From MWEI01 sp964600235 (GTDB lineage Bacteria; Desulfobacterota; Desulfomonilia; UBA1062), in NCBI GenBank assembly GCA_964600235.1, contig CAZRIV010000006.1:124001-188000 (forward strand): DNA of 64,000 nt, in the 5' to 3' direction. A model generated the notes under the pieces. It had not been told where the DNA came from. It searched no databases and saw only the letters and a list, made by a program, of their open reading frames with translations. A program made the position numbers and the translations under genes. Numbering within the stretch: the stretch's first letter is position 1; the number at the start of each line of letters is the position of its first letter. This document shows, one piece after another, positions 17,560-26,202 of the stretch.

Positions 17560-17949
17560 ATGAAGATCCTGATGTATTACGACGGTACAGAGGAATCAAA
17601 GGAGGCCATACCTGTTGCAAAGTTGCACGGCAAGGCCTTTCAGGCAAAGGTGGAAGTGGTTTCTTCTTTTCCCAGTGGAGGAGAGTCGCACCTGAAAGAC
17701 ATCGAGGAGAGGGAAAACGAACTCGAATACGTCAAGACCGTTTTTGAAAAAGAGAATATCCCCTGCGAGACCCACCTGCTCATCCGTGGGCATGAGGCGG
17801 GCGAGGACATCGTCAGGTTTGCCTTGGAGAAGGACGTGGACGAGATCATCATCGGTACCGAGAAGCGGACCAGGGTGGAGAAGTTTCTCCTGGGCTCGGT
17901 GGCCCAGCATGTCATACTGAACGCGAACCGGCCTGTGGTCGTTGTCTGA
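17560..17949 (+). CDS. Universal stress protein, UspA family
   Basis: 129 residues, single Usp domain. The C-terminal nucleotide-binding signature reads IIIGTEKRTRVEKFLLGS followed by VAQHVI and ends NRPVVVV, matching the G-2x-G-9x-G(S/T) pattern of ATP-binding Usp proteins in slightly modified form. GGGGGG precedes the ATG. Cytoplasmic, probably dimeric; such proteins are induced in starvation or redox stress, with no specific biochemical role derivable here. It starts a short plus-strand run with the YbaK-type and DUF2284 genes, with gaps of 139 and 90 bases. Confidence 0.88.
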   Translation: MKILMYYDGTEESKEAIPVAKLHGKAFQAKVEVVSSFPSGGESHLKDIEERENELEYVKTVFEKENIPCETHLLIRGHEAGEDIVRFALEKDVDEIIIGTEKRTRVEKFLLGSVAQHVILNANRPVVVV

Positions 17950-18088
17950 TCAGGTCCGGTTCCGGCTGCGCAGCTTCCTCTTCTCCGGCTCTCAGATCAG
18001 CCGGACCTTTACAGGTGTATGTTTCCGGGATAAACTGGTCTGTGCATCACCAGGTATCTGATGCACCGATCGGTAGACTCTGGAGAAC

Positions 18089-18565
18089 ATGATGGGCGTT
18101 GAAGAGGTGCGGGCATTCTTTCTGGAAAAGGGCCTTGAATATGAAATAAAGGAGCTTGAGGAGGGCACCGAGACCGTCGAACGTGCTGCAAAGGCACTGG
18201 GTGTCGTACCCGCTCTCATCGCCAAGACCCTGGCCTTTCATATGGATGATACGGGCATTATTATCGTAACAAAGGGTGATGCAAGGATTGACAGCAGGAA
18301 ATTCAAGCAGGTCTTCCGCACAAAGCCAAAAATGCTCGCGGCTGACGAAGTCTTTCACCTGACCGGTCACAGGGTGGGGGGCGTATGCCCCTTCGGCCTG
18401 AAGACGCCCATGAAGGTTTTCCTCGATGTGAGTCTGAAGCCCTTTGAAATGGTCTATCCCGCCGCCGGGTCTGCCAACTCCCATATCGGTATCGCCCCGG
18501 ACGACCTGTGCAGAATCACCCAGGCCTGTTGGGTGGATGTGTGCAAGCCGGATGTCGATCAGTGA
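18089..18565 (+). CDS. YbaK/ProX-type aminoacyl-tRNA deacylase
   Basis: 158 residues, YbaK/aa-tRNA editing domain across the full length. Conserved pieces are AKTLAFHMDD, IIIVTKGDARIDSRKFKQVF (with the conserved Lys after the VTKG strand), GHRVGGVCPFG and the final NSHIGIAPDDL. This family hydrolyses mischarged tRNAs such as Cys-tRNA(Pro) or Ala-tRNA(Pro). GGAG precedes two consecutive ATGs, so the start is 18089 or 18092. The neighbours give no further clue. Confidence 0.87.
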   Translation: MMGVEEVRAFFLEKGLEYEIKELEEGTETVERAAKALGVVPALIAKTLAFHMDDTGIIIVTKGDARIDSRKFKQVFRTKPKMLAADEVFHLTGHRVGGVCPFGLKTPMKVFLDVSLKPFEMVYPAAGSANSHIGIAPDDLCRITQACWVDVCKPDVDQ

Positions 18566-18655
18566 AGGGTGGCAGGCAAGCAGGGTTGGAATTCACCCGG
18601 GGGGGCGTGGTCGGGACCGCCCTTTGATCTACCGCATGAGAGACATGGAGGAGTG

Positions 18656-19174
18656 ATGAAAAAGGCGCCAATCGGTTCAGGACTGGATTGTTTCATCGCA
18701 AAGGCACTCGAACTCGGGGCACAAGGTGCGAAAGTGATCGATGCCGCAAGCATCGTGACTGCCGCCTGGGTGCGCCTGAAATGCCAGTTCGGATGCGACG
18801 GCTACAATGAAGGCCTCTGCTGCCCTCCTCATACGCCGAAGCCCGGGGAGACACAGGAGGTCATAGATTGCTACCACCGCGCGCTCCTGGTTCACTTTCC
18901 GAAACTCGGCAGGCCGAGCAGTGTGGTCGTCGAGCTCGAGCGCGACATTTTTCTCTCCGGGTTCTACAAGGCCTTCGGCTTCGGCGCAGGTCCCTGCAGG
19001 TTGTGCCGGAAGTGCCATCTCGATGCATGCACCCATCGGGATAAGGCCAGGCCCTCCATGGAGGCATGCGGCATAGATGTGTATGCCACCGCCCGCGACA
19101 ACGGCTTTCCCATAGAGGTGGTCCGGGACCGCTCATGCGCCCAGAACTACTACGGGCTCATCCTCATAGACTGA
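18656..19174 (+). CDS. DUF2284 putative metal-binding protein
   Basis: 172 residues, start at the ATG behind GGAGGAG. The cysteine pattern is that of DUF2284: CQFGCDGYNEGLCCPPHTPKP in abbreviated form near residue 50, then CRLCRKCHLDACTHRDKARPSMEACGIDV near residue 125 (key cysteines C-x2-C-x2-C-x4-C), then a late Cys in DRSCAQNYYGL. Such proteins are common in anaerobes and are thought to bind metal or Fe-S; the function is unknown. The next gene downstream is the candidate selenoprotein, separated by 205 bases that include an 11-base G run at 19276-19286. Confidence 0.82.
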   Translation: MKKAPIGSGLDCFIAKALELGAQGAKVIDAASIVTAAWVRLKCQFGCDGYNEGLCCPPHTPKPGETQEVIDCYHRALLVHFPKLGRPSSVVVELERDIFLSGFYKAFGFGAGPCRLCRKCHLDACTHRDKARPSMEACGIDVYATARDNGFPIEVVRDRSCAQNYYGLILID

Positions 19175-19379
19175 ATGATTGAAGGGCCGTGTGTACCTGT
19201 GTTGATTGCTAAAGGATGGGCCCCGAGGCTGCCCCTGCGGGCAACGTGTCAGAATGATAAGGAAGTATAGCGTGAGGGGGGGGGGGAGCATATATTACCT
19301 TCATCATGCCCTTGAAGAGCCATTGTCATTTCTTATTATTTATTAATCACGAGAAATCATTCCCTGGAGGTTTTGTGCC

Positions 19380-20741
19380 ATGAAACCCATAGTCATCATA
19401 GGTGCGGTGGCCGCCGGCATGAGCGCGGCGAGCGTCATCAGGCGTAAACGCAAGGATCTGCACACGATCGTCTTCGGCAGGGAGCACTATATATCGTATG
19501 GCGCCTGAGGCATGCCCTACTATGTATCCGGGTTGATACATAAATCCGACCAGCTGCTGGCGCTTTCACCCGAAGAGGCCATAAACAAGCGGGGCATCGA
19601 TCTGAGGACACGCCACGAGGTGACCCGCATCGACCGTCCGGCAAAGAGGGTTGCCGTGCATGACCTGGAAACAGGCAACACCTTTGAGCAGGAGTATGAA
19701 AAGCTCATCCTTGCCATCGGTGCAAGGGCCATAAGGCCGGATATGCCCGGCATTGACCTGCCCGGTATATTCACCCTCAAGGAGTTTCAGGACGTTCTCG
19801 ATCTGAAGGGCTTCATGGAACACGTAAAGCCCACCCGCAGCGTCATCATAGGCGGAGGTTATATCGGCATCGAGGTGGCGGAGGCCTTTGTCTCTCTGGG
19901 CATGGATGTGACAATGGTCGAAGCCCTGCCGAGGATCATGTCGATCATGGACGAGGACATGTCGAGGCTCGCAGAAGAGGAGATGGCCGGGAACTTCATC
20001 AAGATCATCACGGCCAGAAAGGTTGTCGGGTTCAGGGGTTCCGGGCGTGTCCGCAAGGTGATTCTCGATGGCGGGGATTCGCTCGATGCCGATTGCGTGA
20101 TAATGTCCATCGGGGTGGTGCCCAACAGCGATCTGGCTATGAAGGCCGGCCTCGAACTGGGGGAGCGTGGCGCCATAAAGACAGACCGGTTTCAGAAGAC
20201 CAGCGACCAGGATATCTTTGCCGCCGGGGACTGTGCCGCCTCCTATCACCGGGTTCTGAAACAGGATGTATTCATCCCCCTGGGTCTCACTGCCAACCGC
20301 CACGGCAGGATGTGCGGGGAAAACCTGGTGGCAGAACTGGCGGGGGAGGCCATGAAGCCGTTCCCCGGCATCATGGGCACTGCCATAGCCAAGGTGTTCG
20401 ACCTGGAGATGGGGAAGACCGGCATCGGCCAGTCGGATATCGACAGGTACAAACCGAGCGGTATCAGTTCTGTGGCAGTCAAGGCCAGGAATCTCCCCGG
20501 GTATTACCCGGGCTCCTCGGACCTGTGGGTGAAACTGTATTTTCATGAGGCATCCGGGGTTATCATGGGCGGGCAGGTCGTCGGCAAGGGAGGTGTAGCC
20601 ATGAGGCTTGACACCCTGGTGGCGGCGGTGAGTGCCGGCATGACGCTGGAAGACCTGTACGGACTCGACATGGCCTATGCACCACCCTTTGCCCCGGTGT
20701 GGGACCCTCTGCTCGTGGCCGCCAAGGCGGGGATGAAGTAA
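19380..20741 (+). CDS. Selenocysteine-containing CoA-disulfide reductase / NADH oxidase family protein
   Basis: 454 codons including TGA at 19506-19508 read as selenocysteine 43. The frame is continuous from ATG 19380 (GGAGG 10 bases upstream) through TGA to 20741. Domains: FAD-binding IVIIGAVAAGMSAAS (4-18), active site SYGA-Sec-GMPYY (39-48), NAD-binding VIIGGGYIGIEVAEAF (about 153-170), DIFAAGDCAA (about 278), then the C-terminal dimerisation domain. In this family residue 42/43 is the redox Cys, as in S. aureus CoA-disulfide reductase, so Sec falls exactly on the catalytic position. A SECIS hairpin lies at the right distance. The protein probably reduces CoA disulfides, polysulfide or peroxide with NAD(P)H; the substrate is not determinable. 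A Cys-to-stop mutation is the alternative. Confidence 0.82.
19506..19545 (+). promoter_or_regulatory. Bacterial SECIS element after in-frame TGA
   Basis: Directly downstream of TGA (19506-19508), TATGTATC (19521-19528) and GATACATA (19535-19542) form a perfect 8-bp stem closed by the six-base loop CGGGTT. The loop begins 21 bases after the TGA and has G at its second position, as required for SelB recognition in known bacterial SECIS elements. Confidence 0.75.
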
Positions 20742-21088
20742 AGCACGCCATTGTTGGCGTCACACCATGGGCCAGGTGCAAAATAAAAGTCCGGGCCGGG
20801 TATGATCCGGAATACGTTATCGGGTACGGTTATTTCTCCCGTGACGTGGTTCCCTTAAGAGTAAAGCCTGGGATTTGAAATACCTTTCTTCACAGTACCT
20901 GTTCACCTTTTCCTCCCAGCCGTCATATTATCTCCCCCATCAGGCAACATTTGCTCCCCCTGCAGTGAAAATTTTCCCATGGGGCATGGGTTCATCATCT
21001 CCGTGATTGAGGACGGGCCTTGCCCGGCAATGTCTTGGCACCATGGTTGCTCATACAGCCGGCAAAGACTTTGTGTATGGAGGCGACA
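20742..21088. other. Intergenic region before fliK
   Basis: No gene seen. A small hairpin (ACGCCA/TGGCGT, 20745-20760) follows the selenoprotein stop without a U-run. The far end holds the sigma-54 promoter of the flagellar block. Confidence 0.5.
21036..21051 (+). promoter_or_regulatory. Sigma-54 (-24/-12) promoter for fliK-flgD-flgE
   Basis: TGGCAC at 21036-21041 and TTGC at 21047-21050 have exactly the 12-base GG-to-GC spacing of RpoN promoters. Transcription would begin near 21061, which supports the fliK start at 21089 over upstream ATGs. Flagellar middle genes are RpoN-dependent in many deltaproteobacteria. Confidence 0.78.
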
Positions 21089-22984
21089 ATGCAGTCACCC
21101 TTAGTGGCACTCATGGAAATTGCCGGTGGAGCAGCAGACCTCGTGAAGAGGGCCATGGGTAATGGTACGCCCAAGGCAGGGTTTGACGAGCAGTTTCAGA
21201 AGGTCCTTGCAGAGGCGCCCGGGGTGGAGAGAAACTTGAAGGGAAAGACCACGGAGGGAAAAGGCGGCATACATGAGGACATGAAGGCCGTTTTTGAAGA
21301 CCCCCGGGCGGAACAGGTGCTGCAGTACCTGGCTGCGCTGAACTCCCTGGGACTGAACATGGAAGACGCGAAGGCCCTGCTTTCGGGTGAGGGCGAGATT
21401 TCCGACGGTGGATTAAAGGCAATCCTTGCCGCCATGGGGATCAAGGGTGCCGATTGTGCGCAGCTCATGACGGATCCTGAGCTGGTGGCGGGCCTGAAGG
21501 CCCGGATCGGCCAGACGGTATCGGCCGGCTTTCAGGAGGGGCTCAATCCCCTCCTGCAGTCCACCGGTGAAGGCATCTCAGATGAAATGCTGGCCGCGCT
21601 CATGAACTCAAGCGGGCTGGCTGATGATGATATCACGCAACTTATGGCAGACGCTGCAAAGGTGGCCGAGCTCAAGACGCTGATCGCCCATGCCGCCTCA
21701 ACCGAGGCTGATGGCCTTTCCCAGGGCACGGCAGGCGAGACGGCGGACCAGGAGCTGAAGGCGCTCCTGGCAGCCATGGGGATGCAGGATCCGGATATCG
21801 AGCGGTTCCTGGCAGACCAGGAAAAGGTATCGTCGCTCAAGATAAAACTGGCTGAGATATCCTCTTCGGGCATCAACAGCCGGGTCGGAGGCGCTCTTCC
21901 TGATATCGATAAGATGATGGGGCAGATCGACACCCTCAATGCGATGATCGCCCAGTTTGCGGCATCAAAAGGGTTTCCTGCAGGCATTACGAAAGGGATC
22001 GATCCGCTCGTCTTCAAGACGGTTACGGCCGAGATCCCGCAGGTATCCTCGGCGATCAAGGAGTCCGTAGCCGGGTATCTCACGTCCAATGGCATGGGCG
22101 CATACCTTCCCGAAGCTTCCCACTCGGTCGCTTCCACGGCCGGGGCCTCGGACGCCCCCGCCATGACCCAGGTTCTTGAGGCCGTAGATACCCTTGAGAA
22201 GACCTTCAACATCCCGAAGAAAACAGTTCAGGACCTCATATTCTCCTCAACCCCGGAGGTCAGGTCGGCTGCCGTCGATGAGGCTGCTTCACGGGTCAAT
22301 GAGTTCCTCACGGCTAATGCCGGCAAGGACCTCACAAAGCAGGTCGAAGGCGCCTTAAGCCTCCTGAAAGGCACACTTTCCAAGGAAGAGTTCGCCAAGA
22401 TGGAGAATGTCCTCAAGGCATTCAACCAGGATCCGGCGCTAATCGGCCAGGGGGTCACCATTGACAGGCATGGCATGCAATCCATTGCCAGGGCCTTGGG
22501 CGCCGATCCGGGTCTTGCGCGAAACAGTTATACCCAGCAGGTCATGGATCAGATATCGCAGGCACTGCCTGCAGGTATAAAGGCGGGCGAAGGTTCCATG
22601 ATCCTGAAACTCAACCCACCCATGCTCGGAAGGGTGGATGTGGATATCCGCATGCAGGACGGCAAGATACTGGCCTCATTCAAGGCGGACCAGAGCGTTA
22701 CCCGCGAAATACTCCAGCAGAACATGCACCTCCTGAAGGATGCGCTGTCAGACCAGGGCATCAAGGCTGCCCAGTTCGTGGTGAGCGCCGATTCTTTCAA
22801 CTCGCGCGAGCACCGCGAGGCGTATGCGGCCTGGGCCGGTTACGAACAGGGCAAGGGCGGGTCTTCACGGCAGGGTAATGGGACTGGTACGGGAAGCTCC
22901 CGGAAGGACCAGGATGAATACGGCCATACATATGAACCCTTGAACAGGTACGCCGGTAACGGCAGACTCGATATTATTGCCTAA
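21089..22984 (+). CDS. fliK: Flagellar hook-length control protein
   Basis: 631 residues. The N-terminal two thirds are low-conservation, Ala/Gly/Met-rich and built of loose repeats of about 75 residues (LKALLAAMGMQDPDIERFLAD-like units recur at least three times). The C-terminal part, about 480-580, is the Flg_hook domain: GSMILKLNPPMLGRVDVDIRMQ then SVTREILQQNMHLLKDALSDQG, both shown as landmarks. FliK measures hook length and switches the export specificity of FlhB. The start is set by GGAGG 5 bases before ATG 21089 and by the upstream sigma-54 promoter. It is followed by flgD after 23 bases, as usual. Confidence 0.88.
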   Translation: MQSPLVALMEIAGGAADLVKRAMGNGTPKAGFDEQFQKVLAEAPGVERNLKGKTTEGKGGIHEDMKAVFEDPRAEQVLQYLAALNSLGLNMEDAKALLSGEGEISDGGLKAILAAMGIKGADCAQLMTDPELVAGLKARIGQTVSAGFQEGLNPLLQSTGEGISDEMLAALMNSSGLADDDITQLMADAAKVAELKTLIAHAASTEADGLSQGTAGETADQELKALLAAMGMQDPDIERFLADQEKVSSLKIKLAEISSSGINSRVGGALPDIDKMMGQIDTLNAMIAQFAASKGFPAGITKGIDPLVFKTVTAEIPQVSSAIKESVAGYLTSNGMGAYLPEASHSVASTAGASDAPAMTQVLEAVDTLEKTFNIPKKTVQDLIFSSTPEVRSAAVDEAASRVNEFLTANAGKDLTKQVEGALSLLKGTLSKEEFAKMENVLKAFNQDPALIGQGVTIDRHGMQSIARALGADPGLARNSYTQQVMDQISQALPAGIKAGEGSMILKLNPPMLGRVDVDIRMQDGKILASFKADQSVTREILQQNMHLLKDALSDQGIKAAQFVVSADSFNSREHREAYAAWAGYEQGKGGSSRQGNGTGTGSSRKDQDEYGHTYEPLNRYAGNGRLDIIA

Positions 22985-23007
22985 GGAATGGAGAGAAGGA
23001 GGAGATA

Positions 23008-23679
23008 ATGGCTATCGGATTGGATAACATCCTGGCTACCCAGTCGGTTGCGGACACTGCATCGGCGAGCGCGGCCACGGACAAGATCGCCGAGCAGAAG
23101 AACATGTTCTTGACCCTGCTCGTCAAGCAGCTCCAGTACCAGGACCCGCTGAACCCCATGGAGAATACCGAGTTCACCGCACAGCTCGCCCAGTTCTCTC
23201 AGCTTGAGTCACTCGCCGAGATGAACAGCAGCATTCAGACCATGACGCAGTACCAGAACTCCATGAACAGCATGGCAGCGGCCTCGTTCATCGGGAAGCA
23301 GGTGAACGCCAGCGGCAACATCATCTCCTACTCCGGAGGAGAATCCACCATTGATTTCAACGTTCAAGACAAAGCCGCCAGTGCGACGCTGACGATCTAT
23401 AACGCCGAGGGCACCTCCGTACGCACCATTGATATGAAGAATGTCCAGCAGGGGGATGTGTCATGTATCTGGGACGGGAAAAACAACAACGGAGAAACCG
23501 CCAGTCCCGGCACCTATTATTTCGGTATCAGCGCCACCGGTTACTCCGGGGAGGCTGTGAGTACCAGTTCATATGCGAACGGAACTGTCACGGGTATCAA
23601 GTTCGAGAACGGGACCATTTTCCTTCAGGTCGGCGACAAGGAAGTAACGCTCGCCAATATTAAAAAGATAAACAACTAA
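23008..23679 (+). CDS. flgD: Flagellar hook capping protein
   Basis: 223 residues. The N-terminal segment FLTLLVKQLQYQDPLNPMEN then TEFTAQLAQFSQLE is the FlgD signature, followed by a FlgD Ig-like/TUDOR region with GNIISYSGGE and WDGKNNNGETASPGTYYF. The protein caps the growing hook and lets FlgE subunits assemble. GGAGGAG precedes the ATG. Located between fliK and flgE, the standard order for this operon type. Confidence 0.94.
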   Translation: MAIGLDNILATQSVADTASASAATDKIAEQKNMFLTLLVKQLQYQDPLNPMENTEFTAQLAQFSQLESLAEMNSSIQTMTQYQNSMNSMAAASFIGKQVNASGNIISYSGGESTIDFNVQDKAASATLTIYNAEGTSVRTIDMKNVQQGDVSCIWDGKNNNGETASPGTYYFGISATGYSGEAVSTSSYANGTVTGIKFENGTIFLQVGDKEVTLANIKKINN

Positions 23680-23705
23680 GCGAAGAAGAAGAAAAGGAGG
23701 CACAA

Positions 23706-25214
23706 ATGAGTATATCCAGTTCACTGTTTTCAGGCATCAGCGGTCTTTCCACCAACGGCAACGCCATGAGCGTCATCGGCGACAATATCGCGAACGTGAA
23801 TACTATAGGCTACAAGTCCAGCAGGACCACGTTCCAGGACGTCCTCGCCCAGTCGGTGGCCACGGCTTCCGGCACATCCCAGATCGGCCGCGGCGCCGCG
23901 CTGAGCACCATCGACACCCTGTTCCAGCAGGGCTCCTTCGAATCCACGTCCAATGCCACCGACCTGGCCATCGGCGGCAACGGCTTCTTCATCGTATCGC
24001 CCCAGGGCGAAGAGACAAAGTACTACACCAGGGCAGGCCAGTTCCGGTTCGACGCGGACGGCTATTTCATCAATCCAGAGGGGTACGTGGGCCAGGGATG
24101 GTCGCTGGACGACAGTGGCAATGACGTGGGGACCCTGCAGCCGATCCGCCTCAGCGCCTTCACCTCGCCCCCGGAGCCCACGAATGCGGTAACCGCCATC
24201 ACGAACCTCAACAGCCAGGACACCTCGAATGTGGCAAGCCTCTTCAACAGTGCCTGGGACGCAAATAATGCCACAGAGCCCATCGGGGACGCGCAATACG
24301 GGTATCAGACCTCCATCAGGGTCTACGACTCGCTGGGCCGTTCCCACGACGTCACCGTCTATTATGACAAGGCACTTGGCAGCGAGTACGACGATGGTGC
24401 AAACGCCAATATCGAGAATACCTGGGAGTACCTCATGACCTGCAATCCGGCCGACGACCTCAGGACAGCCTTTGCCACCGCCGACGCCCGGGGGGTCCTC
24501 ATGAGAGGGACCTTGTCGTTCAATGCCACAAGCGGCTCCCTGGAGAGCCAGACCTCATTCGTGTGGGACGGACTCGGGGACCCTGACGTCGATGGCAGCT
24601 GGATACCGGCCACCACCTTCTCGGCCGATGGCTACCCCGAGGTCAATGCCGAGTTCGTCGCCAACGTCCCCCAGACGATCGCCTCAGAGTTCGGTTCACG
24701 CAGCACCACCAGCGCGTGGGTGGGAGGTGCGGCCAATGTTGGCGCCATCGCGGCGGACGGGTTACCGACATCATCCTGGGAGCCCCAGGCACTGACCTCA
24801 ACCCAGTATGCATCCTCATCCACCACCATCTACCAGACCCAGGACGGGTACGGCACGGGGTTTTTGGAGAACATCTCCGTGGGTACCGACGGCATCATGG
24901 TGGGCCATTACTCCAACGGCCAGATCCTGAACCTCTACCGGGTTGGCATTGCCAAGTTTAACAACCAGCAGGCACTGTCCAAGGTAGGCGGCAACCTCTG
25001 GAGCGCCACCCGTGAATCTGGCGATGCCATAACCGGCCATCCAGGAGAGAACGGGCTAGGCAGGATATCGTCAAACTCCCTGGAACAGTCCAATGTGGAC
25101 ATCGCCGCCGAGTTCGTGAAGATGATCACCACCGAGCGCGGTTTCCAGGCAAACTCCAGGATCATCACCACGGTAGACAGCATGCTTCAGGAGCTCATCA
25201 ACCTGAAGAGATAA
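23706..25214 (+). CDS. flgE: Flagellar hook protein
   Basis: 502 residues. The N-terminus SLFSGISGLSTNGNAMSVIG then DNIANVNTIGYKSSRTTFQD is the hook/rod signature, the middle contains the FlgE D2-type domain, and the C-terminus LEQSNVDIAAEFVKMITTER then GFQANSRIITTVDSMLQELI is the coiled-coil end. The rod/hook type and length identify FlgE rather than FlgG. AGGAGG lies before the ATG. A 15-bp hairpin just after the stop ends the unit; the motA block then has its own promoter. Confidence 0.95.
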   Translation: MSISSSLFSGISGLSTNGNAMSVIGDNIANVNTIGYKSSRTTFQDVLAQSVATASGTSQIGRGAALSTIDTLFQQGSFESTSNATDLAIGGNGFFIVSPQGEETKYYTRAGQFRFDADGYFINPEGYVGQGWSLDDSGNDVGTLQPIRLSAFTSPPEPTNAVTAITNLNSQDTSNVASLFNSAWDANNATEPIGDAQYGYQTSIRVYDSLGRSHDVTVYYDKALGSEYDDGANANIENTWEYLMTCNPADDLRTAFATADARGVLMRGTLSFNATSGSLESQTSFVWDGLGDPDVDGSWIPATTFSADGYPEVNAEFVANVPQTIASEFGSRSTTSAWVGGAANVGAIAADGLPTSSWEPQALTSTQYASSSTTIYQTQDGYGTGFLENISVGTDGIMVGHYSNGQILNLYRVGIAKFNNQQALSKVGGNLWSATRESGDAITGHPGENGLGRISSNSLEQSNVDIAAEFVKMITTERGFQANSRIITTVDSMLQELINLKR

Positions 25215-25231
25215 GACATGATTGATCTCAT

Positions 25232-25271
25232 CAGCCCGGCAGCAGGTGAAAGCAACCCTGCTGCCGGGCTG
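25232..25271 (+). terminator. 15-bp hairpin after flgE
   Basis: CAGCCCGGCAGCAGG (25232-25246) pairs with CCTGCTGCCGGGCTG (25257-25271) around a 10-base loop. No strong U-run follows, so attenuation or RNA stabilisation are also possible. Confidence 0.55.
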
Positions 25272-25365
25272 CGTCAAATTTATGACCTATTCAGCCATGC
25301 CCTCCTGTCTTGTCAAAAATCGATAACTTGCTGATATAATATAACAAATTACCATTATCATTTGG

Positions 25366-25381
25366 TGGCACATCCCTTGCT
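25366..25381 (+). promoter_or_regulatory. Sigma-54 (-24/-12) promoter for motA-fliR
   Basis: TGGCAC at 25366-25371 and TTGC at 25377-25380, correct 12-base spacing. Transcription would begin near 25391, 35 bases before motA. A weaker sigma-70-like pair (TTGTCA 25310, TATAAT 25335, spacing 19) lies just upstream. Confidence 0.75.
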
Positions 25382-25425
25382 TTCCTCGAGGCAGTAATCC
25401 AGATTGCACGAGGTAAGGGGTCTGT

Positions 25426-26202
25426 ATGGATTTTGCAACCATTATTGGAGTGTTGGTGGCCTTCGGGATGGTCTTCATGGGGATCGTCTCCGGGAGTCCT
25501 TTGACCCTGTTCGTCGATATCCCGAGCGTAATGATCACCATCGGAGGCACCTTCGGGATCATCTTCATCAACTACCCGTTGAAGGATGTGGTGGGGGTAA
25601 TAGGCGTTATCCGGAATGTATTTTTCACCCAGCATCGGGAGATTCACGTGCTGATCCCCATGTTCGTGGACTTCGCCACACAGGCACGTCGCGAAGGGAT
25701 CCTGACCCTGGAGAGCGCGGCTGAGGAGCTCAAGGACCCGTTCTTCAAGCAGGGTCTGGAACTCGTTATCGACGGCCTTGAACCCCAGGCCATCCGCGAT
25801 ATCCTGGAGACCGAGATCGAACACATCGAGCAGCGGCACATCAAAGGCGCGGACATCCTCAACTCAATCGGCATGTATGCCCCTGCCATGGGGATGGTCG
25901 GAACGCTCATCGGGCTTGTTCAGATGCTCCAGTCCATGTCCGATCCATCGTCAATAGGACCGGCCATGGCCGTTGCCATCATCACCACCTTCTACGGCGC
26001 CATCATGGCGAACCTGATAGCTCTGCCCATGGCGGGAAAGCTCACCATGCGCTCCAGGGAAGAGGTCGTGGAGAAGGGCATGATCATCGAGGGTATCATG
26101 TCCATCTCCGCCGGCGACAATCCCAGAATCGTGGAGCGCAAGCTTCATTCATTCCTGGCCCCGACGCTGAGAGAGTCGGCCATGAACCATATGCGGGGGT
26201 AG
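25426..26202 (+). CDS. motA: Flagellar motor stator protein MotA
   Basis: 258 residues with four membrane helices. MDFATIIGVLVAFGMVFMGI begins helix 1; VMITIGGTFGI is the typical helix 2 region; a large cytoplasmic loop of about 100 residues (REGILTLESAAEELKD...) follows. The last helices contain GMYAPAMGMVGTLIGLVQML and a TFYGAIMANLIALPMAGKL region; both match MotA/PomA. MotA surrounds the MotB dimer and drives rotor torque. First gene of the second flagellar block, 1 base before the MotB-like gene. Confidence 0.94.
   Translation: MDFATIIGVLVAFGMVFMGIVSGSPLTLFVDIPSVMITIGGTFGIIFINYPLKDVVGVIGVIRNVFFTQHREIHVLIPMFVDFATQARREGILTLESAAEELKDPFFKQGLELVIDGLEPQAIRDILETEIEHIEQRHIKGADILNSIGMYAPAMGMVGTLIGLVQMLQSMSDPSSIGPAMAVAIITTFYGAIMANLIALPMAGKLTMRSREEVVEKGMIIEGIMSISAGDNPRIVERKLHSFLAPTLRESAMNHMRG

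Noticed and set aside
19566..20546. 326-codon minus-strand frame
   Set aside because: Antisense to the disulfide reductase; no domain.
19512..20741. Disulfide reductase starting at ATG 19512
   Set aside because: It would lack the FAD-binding loop and the redox residue; the frame continues upstream through TGA to a well-spaced start at 19380.
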